From: Oribacterium sp.
GTDB taxonomy: Bacteria > Bacillota_A > Clostridia > Lachnospirales > Lachnospiraceae
Assembly: GCA_017940955.1 (NCBI GenBank)
Contig: JAGAXP010000199.1
Span: 1 to 7,045 of the forward strand
Direction: 5' to 3'
Length of the DNA stretch: 7,045 nucleotides
Position 1 is the first letter of the stretch. Each line of letters starts with the position of its first letter. Below, piece by piece: positions 1 to 5,623 of this stretch. Below the pieces are notes generated by a model. That model did no database searches. It saw only the letters and a list, made by a program, of their open reading frames with translations, and was not told the DNA's origin. The translations under genes and the position numbers were made by a program.

Positions 1-19
1 GTCAATAAGCACAGAAAAA

Positions 20-166
20 AACGTGCGGTATAAAACTGCACGTTAAGATAGACAATATATAGGAGGAGCCGAAATTAATCTGCGGCAAACCTGCGGTAGG
101 TGGGAAGATTAATTCGACGCGTTACACTTATAGCCTCAGAGCAAACCACCCGTTTGACGGGTGGTT
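20..166 (+). ncRNA. Structured RNA/mobile-element end: chained hairpins, IS200/IS605-like
   Basis: Three hairpins lie in succession. AACGTGC (20-26) pairs with GCACGTT (38-44). AATTAATCT (73-81) pairs with AGATTAATT (106-114) and encloses a nested ACCT/AGGT stem (89-92 with 98-101). AACCACCCG (144-152) pairs perfectly with CGGGTGGTT (158-166) across the loop TTTGA. The last hairpin lacks a T-run, so it is not a typical intrinsic terminator. Strong subterminal hairpins are what TnpA of IS200/IS605 elements recognises, and TnpB guide (omega) RNAs span such right ends, so this could be a remnant element end or guide-RNA scaffold. No tnpB or tnpA coding sequence is visible in the window. The family assignment is inference; the pairing is seen directly. 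It could instead be the structured leader of the downstream recombinase fragment. Confidence 0.4.
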
Positions 167-203
167 GTGATTTACTGCAAATATATTATGGAGGAATTGA
201 AAA

Positions 204-359
204 ATGCTTTACGGTTATGCAAGGGTATCTACCCGAGAACAAAATGAAGAAAGACAGATTCTGGAACTAAAGAAAATAGGTATTTCCGAGGAATGTATCT
301 ATCTTGACAAGATGTCCGGTAAGAACTTTGATCGTCCCCAATACAAAAAACTCATATAA
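204..359 (+). pseudogene. Serine recombinase/resolvase, N-terminal fragment (51 aa)
   Basis: The translation begins MLYGYARVSTREQNEERQ, the signature N-terminus of resolvase/invertase-type serine recombinases, with the nucleophilic serine at residue 9 in the YARVST motif. The next conserved block (DKMSGKNFDRPQYKKL, residues 35-50) is also typical of the family. A GGAG ribosome binding site (190-194) precedes the ATG at good spacing. The reading frame then stops at a TAA after 51 residues, whereas intact family members run to roughly 180-200 residues or more. The rest of the catalytic domain (DRLGR block), the dimerisation helix and the DNA-binding domain are absent, and no continuation is visible in the other frames downstream. 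This is a dead remnant of a transposon or plasmid resolvase, marking a mobile-element boundary near the hairpins just upstream. Confidence 0.85.
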
Positions 360-369
360 TAATATGTGA

Positions 370-462
370 GAAAAAATATGTATTGAGTGCAGAAAACCTA
401 AAGGCCTATTCAAAGCTATCCGGAATAAGGGCAGGTTTGAAGAAGACTGCATGATTTTGTAG
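370..462 (+). pseudogene. Possible orphan C-terminal gene fragment
   Basis: After a TGA (367-369) one forward frame is open to a TAG at 460-462 and reads EKICIECRKPKGLFKAIRNK and onward to GRFEEDCMIL. The composition (Cys-x2-Cys, many Lys/Arg/Glu) resembles real coding sequence more than the junk in the other frames, and the C-x2-C could be half of a zinc ribbon. There is no start codon or ribosome binding site, so if real it is the tail of a gene lost at the resolvase truncation. I cannot name a family. The rest of 360-538 holds nothing else apart from the promoter region of the repressor gene. Confidence 0.2.
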
Positions 463-494
463 TTGATGTCATACGAGCTTGATGTTAGAATAAA

Positions 495-530
495 TTCATG
501 TAAATGAAATTCAATATACTGAAATTAGGG
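495..530 (+). promoter_or_regulatory. Putative promoter/operator of the XRE repressor gene
   Basis: A TATACT box (515-520; 5 of 6 to the -10 consensus) lies 18 bases before the start codon. No convincing -35 sits at 16-18 bases. Two short dyads overlap it: TTCAT-gtaa-ATGAA (495-508) and TTCA-atatac-TGAA (511-524 region). Closely spaced dyads around the promoter would suit autorepression by the XRE protein encoded immediately downstream. The regulatory role is inferred. Confidence 0.3.
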
Positions 531-538
531 AGGGCGTT

Positions 539-901
539 ATGACAATTACCGAAAGAATCATAAAACTTATAAAGCAGAGAAATATGACACAGGTGGAATT
601 TGCAAGGCAAATAGGTATTGCCAACTCTACCATCAGTGAGTGGAAAAAGAAGGGTTCCTGTCCTTCCGCAGATAAGGTAATGGATATCTGTAACGTTTTA
701 AAGGTTACTCCGGAACAGCTTCTGACAGGTAAAGGAATTGATGATGAGGAGGATATTGCTACATCAAATCCGGAAAGCCGTTTTACACCATATGATATTC
801 AAATAATCGATAATTATCATAATTTAAGGGAGGAACAGCAAAAGAGGCTTGTGGCTTATATGGAAACGCTGAAGAAGTTGGATGATTTGGAAAACCTATG
901 A
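539..901 (+). CDS. XRE/Cro-CI family helix-turn-helix repressor, 120 aa
   Basis: Residues 5-62 form a textbook Cro/CI-type helix-turn-helix domain: helix 2 around MTQVEFARQIG (16-26) and the recognition helix around NSTISEWKKKG (29-39), followed by the ICNVLKVTPEQLLTG block (50-64) that closes the five-helix fold. A linker rich in Asp/Glu (66-80) leads to a C-terminal helical segment (about 83-117), probably for dimerisation. The length suits the short phage-type repressor class. The start is fixed by an AGGGAGGG ribosome binding site just upstream. The broken dinD-like gene follows after 31 bases on the same strand and is probably co-transcribed, so this may once have been a mobile-element or prophage repressor controlling that gene. 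Its dyad-rich upstream region suggests autoregulation. The frame is intact and looks functional. Confidence 0.9.
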   Translation: MTITERIIKLIKQRNMTQVEFARQIGIANSTISEWKKKGSCPSADKVMDICNVLKVTPEQLLTGKGIDDEEDIATSNPESRFTPYDIQIIDNYHNLREEQQKRLVAYMETLKKLDDLENL

Positions 902-932
902 TAAAGGCAGCAAATAGTGGGAGGGGATAGAT

Positions 933-1409
933 ATGGAGAAGAAAGTTATAACATTATATAAGAAAAAATTTGATGATATCAGGCATGAAGAGAATGGCGT
1001 GGAGTTTTGGTATGCCCGAGAGTTGATGGAACTGCTTGAATATGCTCAATGGCGAAATTTTGAGAAGATTATAGAAAAGGCAAAAGTTTCCTGTGATAAC
1101 AATGGGATTATCAGACCATTTTGCTGACGTCAGCAAAATGGTCGAAATAGGCAGTAAGGCGAGGAGACCAGTGGATGATTATATGCTTACCCGCTATGCC
1201 TGCTATCTCATTGCTGAGAACGGTGACCCACGCAAAGAGCAGATTGCTTTTGCACAGGGGTATTTTGCTGTACAAACGCGAAAACAGGAACTTATAGAGG
1301 AAAGAATATCTTACATGGAGAGAACCGATGCTCCCATTAAACTTAGAGAATCTGAGAAGCGTTTATCACAAAATATCTATGAGCGTGGCGTTGATGATGA
1401 AGGAATTCT
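933..1409 (+). pseudogene. dinD: DinD-like (BRO-N) DNA-damage-inducible protein, frameshifted and truncated
   Basis: The first frame (933-1127) reads MEKKVITLYKKKFDDIR and continues through NGVEFWYARELMELLEYAQW and [18 protein letters not shown], matching the BRO-N start of DinD proteins. It then runs into a TGA. The homology continues one frame over from about 1108 with [55 protein letters not shown] and [19 protein letters not shown], exactly colinear with DinD. A one-base insertion (or two-base deletion) near 1103-1113 therefore splits the gene. Homology ends near 1405; DinD proteins continue for roughly another 100 residues, so the C-terminus is lost as well. A GGGAGGGG ribosome binding site (919-926 region) supports the ATG at 933. 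In E. coli, DinD is SOS-induced and inhibits RecA-mediated strand exchange; I see no obvious SOS box here. A perfect 30-bp palindrome lies just after the frameshift. Confidence 0.85.
1114..1143. repeat. Perfect 30-bp palindrome inside the dinD-like gene
   Basis: The left arm GACCATTTTGCTGAC (1114-1128) is the exact reverse complement of the right arm (1129-1143), with no spacer and no mismatch. Pairing stops at both flanks. In the frame that continues DinD homology, the palindrome is exactly ten codons, encoding [10 protein letters not shown], a conserved stretch of the family. As RNA or single-stranded DNA it could form a hairpin of about 13 base pairs with a tight loop. Confidence 0.95.
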
Positions 1410-1410
1410 G

Positions 1411-1579
1411 CATTGTAGATATGGAATATGTGATGCATGGACCCTATAACTGGACAAAAGCAGCAAATTATAATGGGGAGACTTTAGAAACATCTATAGA
1501 TAGAGAACTAGTGAAGAAGTTTGCAGATCAATTCATAAAGATGTATACGAAAGGCAAGAATACAGATTTTGACTGGTGA
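1411..1579 (+). pseudogene. Unidentified C-terminal gene fragment joined to the dinD remnant
   Basis: After the DinD homology ends, a different forward frame becomes protein-like: [20 protein letters not shown] (from 1421), then TLETSIDRELVKKFADQF and IKMYTKGKNTDFDW, then TGA (1577-1579). The sequence looks like a genuine folded C-terminus (amphipathic, aromatic-rich, ending in an acidic tail) but has no ribosome binding site of its own, and I do not recognise the family. It is not a known part of DinD. It is probably the 3' end of another gene fused here by deletion; the junction is near 1405-1415. If it were translated independently from ATG 1421 it would be only 52 residues. Confidence 0.4.
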
Positions 1580-1626
1580 AGTTGAAATAGCACTGAGTTG
1601 AGAATATAGTGTGGAGGTTATTGTTT

Positions 1627-2964
1627 ATGGCAGAAAGTCAAAACATTGAATATAAAGAGTCCTGGCGGGATGAATACCTGAAGTGGGTGTGCGGTTTTGC
1701 CAACGCTCAGGGAGGCACTATATATATTGGCATTGATGACGCAGGGAATGTCGTTGGCGTGCAGAATGTTAAAAAGCTGCTGGAGGATATCCCGAATAAG
1801 ATCCAGACGGTTCTTGGAATTGTTTCCGATGTCAATAAAAAGACAAAGGATGGCAAGGATTATGTGGAGATCCGTGTTGAGCCAAGCAGCTATCCCGTCA
1901 ATTATCATGGCGAATACCATTACCGGAGCGGTGCTACAAACCAGCAGTTGAAGGGATTTGCGCTTACGGAATTTATCCGGAACAAGACCGGTTTTTTATG
2001 GGATGCTGTTCCTGTAGATAATATCGGTATTGAGGATCTGGATCAGAACAGCATTGAGATATTTAAGCGCGAAGCACTGCGTAAGCAAAGGATGGAAAAG
2101 GAAGATTTAGATATCCCTAACGATGAATTGATGGATCATCTGGATCTTCTGGTGGACGGAAAACTGAAACGGGATGCGGTAATGCTCTTTTATCGGAAGC
2201 CAGGGCGGATCATTACAGGAAGCTATGTCAAGATCGGAAAGTTTGGCGAAGGCTCTGATCTGCAGTATTAGGATACTGTGGAGGGGTCGCTTTTCAATAT
2301 AGCTGACAAGGTGATCGATCTGATATATACAAAGTATTTGAAAGCAAAGATTACTTATGATCATGATGTAAGGGTAGAAACATATCCATTCCCGCGAGAG
2401 GGAGTGAGGGAAGCAATATACAATGCTTTGGGACATAACAATTACGCCGCAAGCATTCCTATTCAGATACGGATTGAAGATGATGCTATGTATATCAGCA
2501 ACAACTGTATTTTGCCGAAAAACTGGACAGTAGATACGCTGATGAAGCCTCATAAGTCTGAGCCCTTTAATCCATCCATTGCCCATGTTTTCTATCGTGC
2601 CGGTTACATTGAAACATGGGGACGCGGAATTCAGAAGATCTGTGAGGCTTGTCAGGAATTAGGGACACCGGATCCGGAATATAAAGTGCTGGGTGATGAT
2701 ATAACTGTCAAGTTCTTTGCACTTGAGAGCGCCAAAATATCAGAATCCAAAAATCCAAAACATCAGGGTGATGTTTTGGGTGATGTTTTGGAAGATAGGA
2801 TTTTAGATGAATTAAGGAGAGATTCAAGCCTGAATCAGAAAGAATTGGCTGAAATTCTTGGTACTTCTGTTCCGTCCATACAAAGGGCAATGAGCAGGCT
2901 GAAGGATAATGGGCGGCTTATTAGAAAAGATGGAAAGCGTTTTGGGTACTGGGAAGTACAATAA
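1627..2964 (+). pseudogene. AlbA_2/GHKL-ATPase/winged-helix regulator interrupted by an amber codon
   Basis: A single frame from ATG 1627 to TAA 2964 (445 codons before the stop) is interrupted only by TAG at 2269-2271 (codon 215). Residues 5-115 form the AlbA_2 (Schlafen-like) DNA-binding domain (NIEYKESWRDEYLKWVCGFA, QGGTIYIGIDDAG, HYRSGATNQQLKG). After the amber codon the same frame continues with the GHKL-type ATPase domain (REAIYNALGHNNY at about 261-273; FYRAGYIETWGRGI at about 322-335), a short repeated linker, and a C-terminal winged helix (LNQKELAEILGTSVPSIQRA and on, about 402-445). This is the common architecture often mislabelled RecG-like. A GGAGG site nine bases before ATG 1627 fixes the start. 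Relatives usually have a sense codon at the TAG, so a C-to-T change from CAG is the simplest cause. No ribosome binding site is visible for a restart at GTG 2278, so the downstream half is probably untranslated unless the amber codon is read through. Confidence 0.85.
2767..2790 (+). repeat. Tandem 12-bp repeat in the interdomain linker (GDVL x2)
   Basis: GGTGATGTTTTG occurs twice without interruption (2767-2778 and 2779-2790) and encodes GDVLGDVL. It lies between the ATPase domain and the winged helix of the AlbA_2 regulator. The repeat unit is a multiple of three, so changes in copy number keep the frame and alter only linker length. Confidence 0.85.
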
Positions 2965-2990
2965 AATTCTCGCGTATCAGAAAATTGAAA

Positions 2991-3037
2991 TGGCTCCTTT
3001 TGGCGGAGTAATCTGTCAAAAAGAGCCACAGTTTCTT
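2991..3037. terminator. Hairpin terminator between convergent genes
   Basis: TGGCTC (2991-2996) pairs with GAGCCA (3023-3028). After one mismatch the stem continues as TTTTGGC with GTCAAAA (one G-U pair), giving about 13 base pairs around a ten-base loop. On the plus strand a T-rich, imperfect tract (GTTTCTTCT) follows. It sits 27 bases after the stop of the AlbA_2 gene and 19 bases beyond the stop of the convergent membrane protein gene, where a bidirectional terminator would be expected. The interrupted T-run makes it a moderate call. Confidence 0.6.
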
Positions 3038-3046
3038 CTAAAAGGT

Positions 3047-3433
3047 TTATAATCCTACTGTTGGGATATTGGAGATAAGGGCAATTGTGATAATTCCTAT
3101 AACCATAAGCATCCAGAAACTGCTTATCCATATGGTATTATTTTTAATAAGCCATCTCTCCTTGTTGCAACGCACTCCTATAATCGACAAAATAAAACTT
3201 AGAAGAATAGAGATCATGTTAAATCCTGTCCAAGAGTATCGCAGATAGTTCGGAAGCGTTATCCCAAGAAAAACAGGGATCAGAGTAAGTAACGGAAGAA
3301 TGCTTGTTATGAGGGCGACAATGCTTATTTTCTTTGAGTTTCTTGAAGGACTCTTCAAAAAATACAGAGTGATGCCTTGATATGTTTTCGCATAGTTATA
3401 TAAATATGACCTGTTTAGTAGGAGCCTTGACAT
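3047..3433 (-). CDS. Small hypothetical membrane protein, up to 128 aa
   Basis: The minus-strand frame encodes three hydrophobic segments (residues about 36-58, 71-87 and 101-121) separated by short polar loops with Lys/Arg, the pattern of a small polytopic membrane protein. I cannot name a family. The first 30 residues (MSRLLLNRSYLYNYAKTY and on) look unlike the rest, and the ATG at 3433 has no clear ribosome binding site. The natural protein may start later, for example at a TTG near residue 26, or its true N-terminus may have been replaced. It converges with the AlbA_2 gene across a hairpin and diverges from the structured region and AbiE operon to its right. Nothing ties it functionally to its neighbours. 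Confidence 0.55.
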   Translation of the reverse strand: MSRLLLNRSYLYNYAKTYQGITLYFLKSPSRNSKKISIVALITSILPLLTLIPVFLGITLPNYLRYSWTGFNMISILLSFILSIIGVRCNKERWLIKNNTIWISSFWMLMVIGIITIALISNIPTVGL

Positions 3434-3440
3434 TTATAAT
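3427..3440 (+). promoter_or_regulatory. Perfect TTGACA and TATAAT boxes, abnormally close
   Basis: TTGACA (3427-3432) and TATAAT (3435-3440) both match the sigma-A consensus exactly but are only two bases apart, so they cannot act together. TATAAT alone could start a transcript near 3447 that would run through the hairpin region to the terminator at 3573, but the hexamer 17 bases before it (TGTTTA) is a poor -35. This may be a promoter collapsed by deletion. Its overlap with the start of the minus-strand membrane gene adds doubt about that start. Confidence 0.3.
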
Positions 3441-3446
3441 GGTGTC

Positions 3447-3573
3447 TCGGGGCACATTGAGTGCGTGGTCTTGATGCCACGGGGGACGAAGTAAGGAAGC
3501 CGTAAAAGGCTTGAAATCAAGGGATTCTGCGGATAATGCCCAGAAACGGGCGGAGTCCGGGAATCCCTTTTTT
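3447..3573 (+). ncRNA. Candidate small structured RNA ending in an intrinsic terminator
   Basis: The stretch has no plausible gene but carries consecutive hairpins: GCAC/GTGC (3452-3455 with 3461-3464), CGTGG/CCACG (3464-3468 with 3477-3481), AAGCC/GGCTT with loop GTAAAA (3497-3501 with 3508-3512), and the terminator stem at 3521-3567. An exact TATAAT lies just upstream at 3435-3440. The first two hairpins share one base, so they would compete or stack. I do not recognise the RNA as any riboswitch, 6S, SRP, tmRNA or tracrRNA. It may be an independent small RNA of about 125 nt, or the 3' untranslated end of a gene that has been deleted. Between 3574 and 3680 I see no further feature. Confidence 0.35.
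3521..3573 (+). terminator. Strong three-tier intrinsic terminator
   Basis: GGGATTC (3521-3527) pairs with GAATCCC (3561-3567), CGGA (3530-3533) with TCCG (3556-3559), and GCCC (3538-3541) with GGGC (3548-3551) around a six-base loop. Six Ts follow (3568-3573). The stacked stem with internal loops is unusually elaborate for a simple terminator. It isolates the AbiE operon from any transcription arriving from the left. Confidence 0.85.
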
Positions 3574-3683
3574 GTTTGCTTTCAAATCAAGCTGACCACA
3601 GCAAAAACACACCTGGAGGCTACAGAAACGCTTTTTGCCTTATTGAGACCGTAGGTTGTTTGTTGGAAAATCGCGGATGCGCG

Positions 3684-3744
3684 TTGGCATACATTTAGAA
3701 GAGTGTTATACTGAATATCGGCAAAAATGTATTGAATTTGCCAA
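3684..3744 (+). promoter_or_regulatory. AbiE operon promoter with flanking inverted repeats
   Basis: TTGGCA (3684-3689) and TATACT (3707-3712) are each 5 of 6 to the sigma-A consensus with an ideal 17-base spacer, predicting a start near 3719 and a leader of about 57 bases. ATACATTT (3689-3696) is the exact reverse complement of AAATGTAT (3725-3732), and outside it TTGGCA (3684-3689) mirrors TGCCAA (3739-3744). The nested dyad therefore brackets the -10 box. AbiEi-type antitoxins are known to repress their own operon by binding inverted repeats at the promoter, so these arms are good operator candidates; that link is inferred. Confidence 0.65.
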
Positions 3745-3775
3745 TGTGCGTGATTACTGCAAAGGAGATGATATC

Positions 3776-4513
3776 ATGCAGTGGTATGAAGAAGTGCTTG
3801 ATCGCATAGATGAAAAAAAAATATATTGCCATAAAGAGCTCATGGATGAACTAAGAAAATTGAAAACAGACTTGTCTGAAAGCACATACCACTGGGCAAT
3901 CAGTGGTTTGGTCCGCGATGGCGGATTAACCAGATTAGGCTATGATTCGTATTCGCTATCTTCGGACTTACCAAAGGATGAATATGTGCCGATATATTCT
4001 GACACAGCCGAAAGATTGATACGGATTATTTCTGAAAAGTATCCTTATGTGCAGTTTACGGTCTTTGAAACAGTTTTAATGAACGAGTTTTTAAACCATC
4101 TGATTGCACAGAATACGGTTTTTATACAGGTTGAGAAGGAAAGCAGCATCTATGTTTTCCGGTTCCTTCAGGACCAGGGGATTCAAAATGTCATGTATAA
4201 ACCCGGCAAAAAGGATTTTAATCTGTATTGGGCAAAAGACAGTGTCATTGTAACGGATATGATATCGGAGGCACCGATTCGGATGAATAAACCTCACTAT
4301 ATAATGTTGGAGAAAATGCTCGTTGACATGTCTGCTGACAAGCTCATTGCTACAACGTTCAGCAAAGCGGAATTGTCTGATGTTTATGAACAGGCACAGA
4401 GCCGGTATCTTTTGGATAAAGTAAGGATGCTGAGATATGCCCGCAGGCGTAACCGGCAGGACGTACTATTGAAATATCTTGAAGGGAGTAAAGTAGAAGA
4501 TGCTACTTCGTGA
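3776..4513 (+). CDS. AbiEi-like antitoxin/transcriptional repressor (DUF6577-type), 245 aa
   Basis: First gene of an AbiE-type (type IV) toxin-antitoxin pair. An N-terminal winged helix (residues about 15-62) includes KKIYCHKELMDELRKL, the recognition helix LSESTYHWAISGLVRDGG and the wing LTRLGYDSYSLSS. The C-terminal part has the pattern of DUF6577 proteins: VFIQVEKESSIYVFRFLQD (115-133), YWAKDSVIVTDMISEAPIRM (151-170), YIMLEKMLVDMSADKL (175-190) and a basic RMLRYARRRNR (217-227). In AbiE systems this protein neutralises the toxin and represses the operon. ATG 3776 is chosen because AAAGGAGATG precedes it ideally; the open frame extends upstream to 3656 but that part covers the promoter and has no recognisable domain. 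The 3' end overlaps the toxin gene by 14 bases, indicating translational coupling. Confidence 0.85.
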   Translation: MQWYEEVLDRIDEKKIYCHKELMDELRKLKTDLSESTYHWAISGLVRDGGLTRLGYDSYSLSSDLPKDEYVPIYSDTAERLIRIISEKYPYVQFTVFETVLMNEFLNHLIAQNTVFIQVEKESSIYVFRFLQDQGIQNVMYKPGKKDFNLYWAKDSVIVTDMISEAPIRMNKPHYIMLEKMLVDMSADKLIATTFSKAELSDVYEQAQSRYLLDKVRMLRYARRRNRQDVLLKYLEGSKVEDATS

Positions 4514-5570
4514 AAACTATACAGCGGAACACATTTTAAGGCTTAGGGAAGAAACCGGGGCGGATCCCTCTATTCTGGAAAGGACGGTATTCGCTTTTGG
4601 TCTGCTTGAAGCCATCCGGAGTGTTGACATGCCCTTTATTTTCAAGGGCGGCACGTCACTTCTGGTTATGCTTGATGAGCCGAGAAGGTTAAGTACGGAC
4701 ATCGACATCATCGTAGACCGTGATACGGATGTTGATGGTTACATTGAGAAGGCAGGGAAGATCTTTCCCTTTGTCAGCGTCGAGGAACACAAGCGGAAAG
4801 GTCTCAATGATATAGAAAAACGTCATTTTAGGTTTCATTTCCTATCACCGAGGACCGGCAAGGAAATCAATATACTATTGGATGTTGTGTTTGAGGATAA
4901 TCCGTATCTGAAGGTAACGGAGCGTCCGATCAGAAGCCGTCTCTTATTGAGCGAAGGCGAGGATCTAACGGTTAGCCTTCCTGACAAGAACTGCATCCTC
5001 GGAGATAAGCTTACGGCCTTTGCTCCGCATACAACCGGGATTCCATTTGGAGTAGACAAGGAACTTGAAATCATAAAACAATTGTTTGACTGTTGGACGC
5101 TGCTACAAGAAATGGATGACTATAAGACGGTCGCAGAGGTGTATGACAAGGTTTCTCACATCGAACTGGGATATCGCGGGCTTGAAAAACGTCCGTCAGA
5201 TTGTTTGAAGGATACCATTGACAGCTGTATCTGCATTATGGGAAGAGGCAGTGTCCGCCCGGAAGAGTACATGTATTTCTCTTCGGGAATAGGCGCAATC
5301 CAAGGGCATATCTTTGTTGGCAGGATAAACGGAGAGAATGCCGGAGTATACGCAAGCGAGGTCATGTACCTTGCCGCGAACCTTCTGATCGGTCAGAACG
5401 AGTATGAGAAAATTTCCAATCCGGACGATTACAGAGATACACAATTGAAACTGAAGGGTATTAAGAAAATCAGCAGCATTCGAAATACGAATCCTTTGGC
5501 ATATGCTTACATGGTCAAGTCCCTCCAGCTTTTGAGTGAGAATGGGTTATACACAGAGAGTGTGCTGTGA
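4500..5570 (+). CDS. AbiEii-family nucleotidyltransferase toxin, 356 aa
   Basis: The toxin partner of the preceding antitoxin. It belongs to the DNA polymerase beta-like nucleotidyltransferase fold used by AbiEii and MenT toxins, members of which inhibit growth by NTP-dependent modification (for some MenT proteins, of tRNA). Motif I is clear: FKGGTSLL (48-55) followed by RLSTDIDIIVD (63-73), with D67 and D69 as metal ligands. A third acidic strand, INILLDVVFED (123-133), supplies D128. LGDKLTAFAPHTTGIPFG (167-184) and KELEIIKQLFDCW (187-199) match the family's C-terminal nucleotide-binding and helical blocks. All expected catalytic residues are present, so it appears intact. ATG 4500 is the only early start; GGGAG lies about ten bases before it inside the antitoxin gene. 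Coupling to the antitoxin suggests controlled stoichiometry. The exact substrate cannot be told from sequence. Confidence 0.9.
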   Translation: MLLRENYTAEHILRLREETGADPSILERTVFAFGLLEAIRSVDMPFIFKGGTSLLVMLDEPRRLSTDIDIIVDRDTDVDGYIEKAGKIFPFVSVEEHKRKGLNDIEKRHFRFHFLSPRTGKEINILLDVVFEDNPYLKVTERPIRSRLLLSEGEDLTVSLPDKNCILGDKLTAFAPHTTGIPFGVDKELEIIKQLFDCWTLLQEMDDYKTVAEVYDKVSHIELGYRGLEKRPSDCLKDTIDSCICIMGRGSVRPEEYMYFSSGIGAIQGHIFVGRINGENAGVYASEVMYLAANLLIGQNEYEKISNPDDYRDTQLKLKGIKKISSIRNTNPLAYAYMVKSLQLLSENGLYTESVL

Positions 5571-5608
5571 TGGGCATACATATCGGACAATTAATGATTT
5601 TTTACTGA
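5570..5608 (+). other. 12-codon ORF coupled to the toxin stop (TGATG)
   Basis: The toxin's TGA (5568-5570) overlaps an ATG (5570-5572) in the classic TGATG coupling arrangement. That frame reads MGIHIGQLMIFY and stops at 5608. It may be the stump of a once-longer coupled third gene, or chance. The real downstream gene starts at 5624. Confidence 0.2.
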
Positions 5609-5623
5609 TGCGAGGTCAATAGA

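Noticed and set aside
267..452. Minus-strand 61-residue ORF opposite the resolvase fragment
   Set aside because: It lies antisense to clear resolvase coding sequence, has no ribosome binding site and shows no domain.
900..932. SOS (LexA/DinR) box before the dinD-like gene
   Set aside because: No GAAC-N4-GTTC type motif was found between the repressor and dinD genes.
1100..1143. Programmed ribosomal frameshift in dinD
   Set aside because: A hairpin is present but no slippery heptamer is, the shift is +1 or -2, and the gene is also truncated downstream, so decay is the simpler reading.
1093..1449. Independent gene starting at GTG 1093
   Set aside because: Its sequence is the direct continuation of the DinD homology from the preceding frame; it has no own ribosome binding site.
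3447..3573. Type III toxin-antitoxin RNA repeats, CRISPR or tracrRNA
   Set aside because: The hairpins are all different, there is no tandem repetition, and no ToxN-like or Cas gene is nearby.
3514..3591. Direct repeat AAATCAAG flanking the terminator as an attachment site
   Set aside because: Only eight bases long and A-rich; no integrase gene in the window to support it.
3656..3775. Upstream extension of the AbiEi-like protein by 40 residues
   Set aside because: It would start at a non-ATG codon without a ribosome binding site and would cover a near-consensus promoter; ATG 3776 has an excellent AAAGGAG site.
4835..5074. Minus-strand ORFs inside the AbiEii gene
   Set aside because: Antisense shadows of a well-supported coding sequence without ribosome binding sites or domains.
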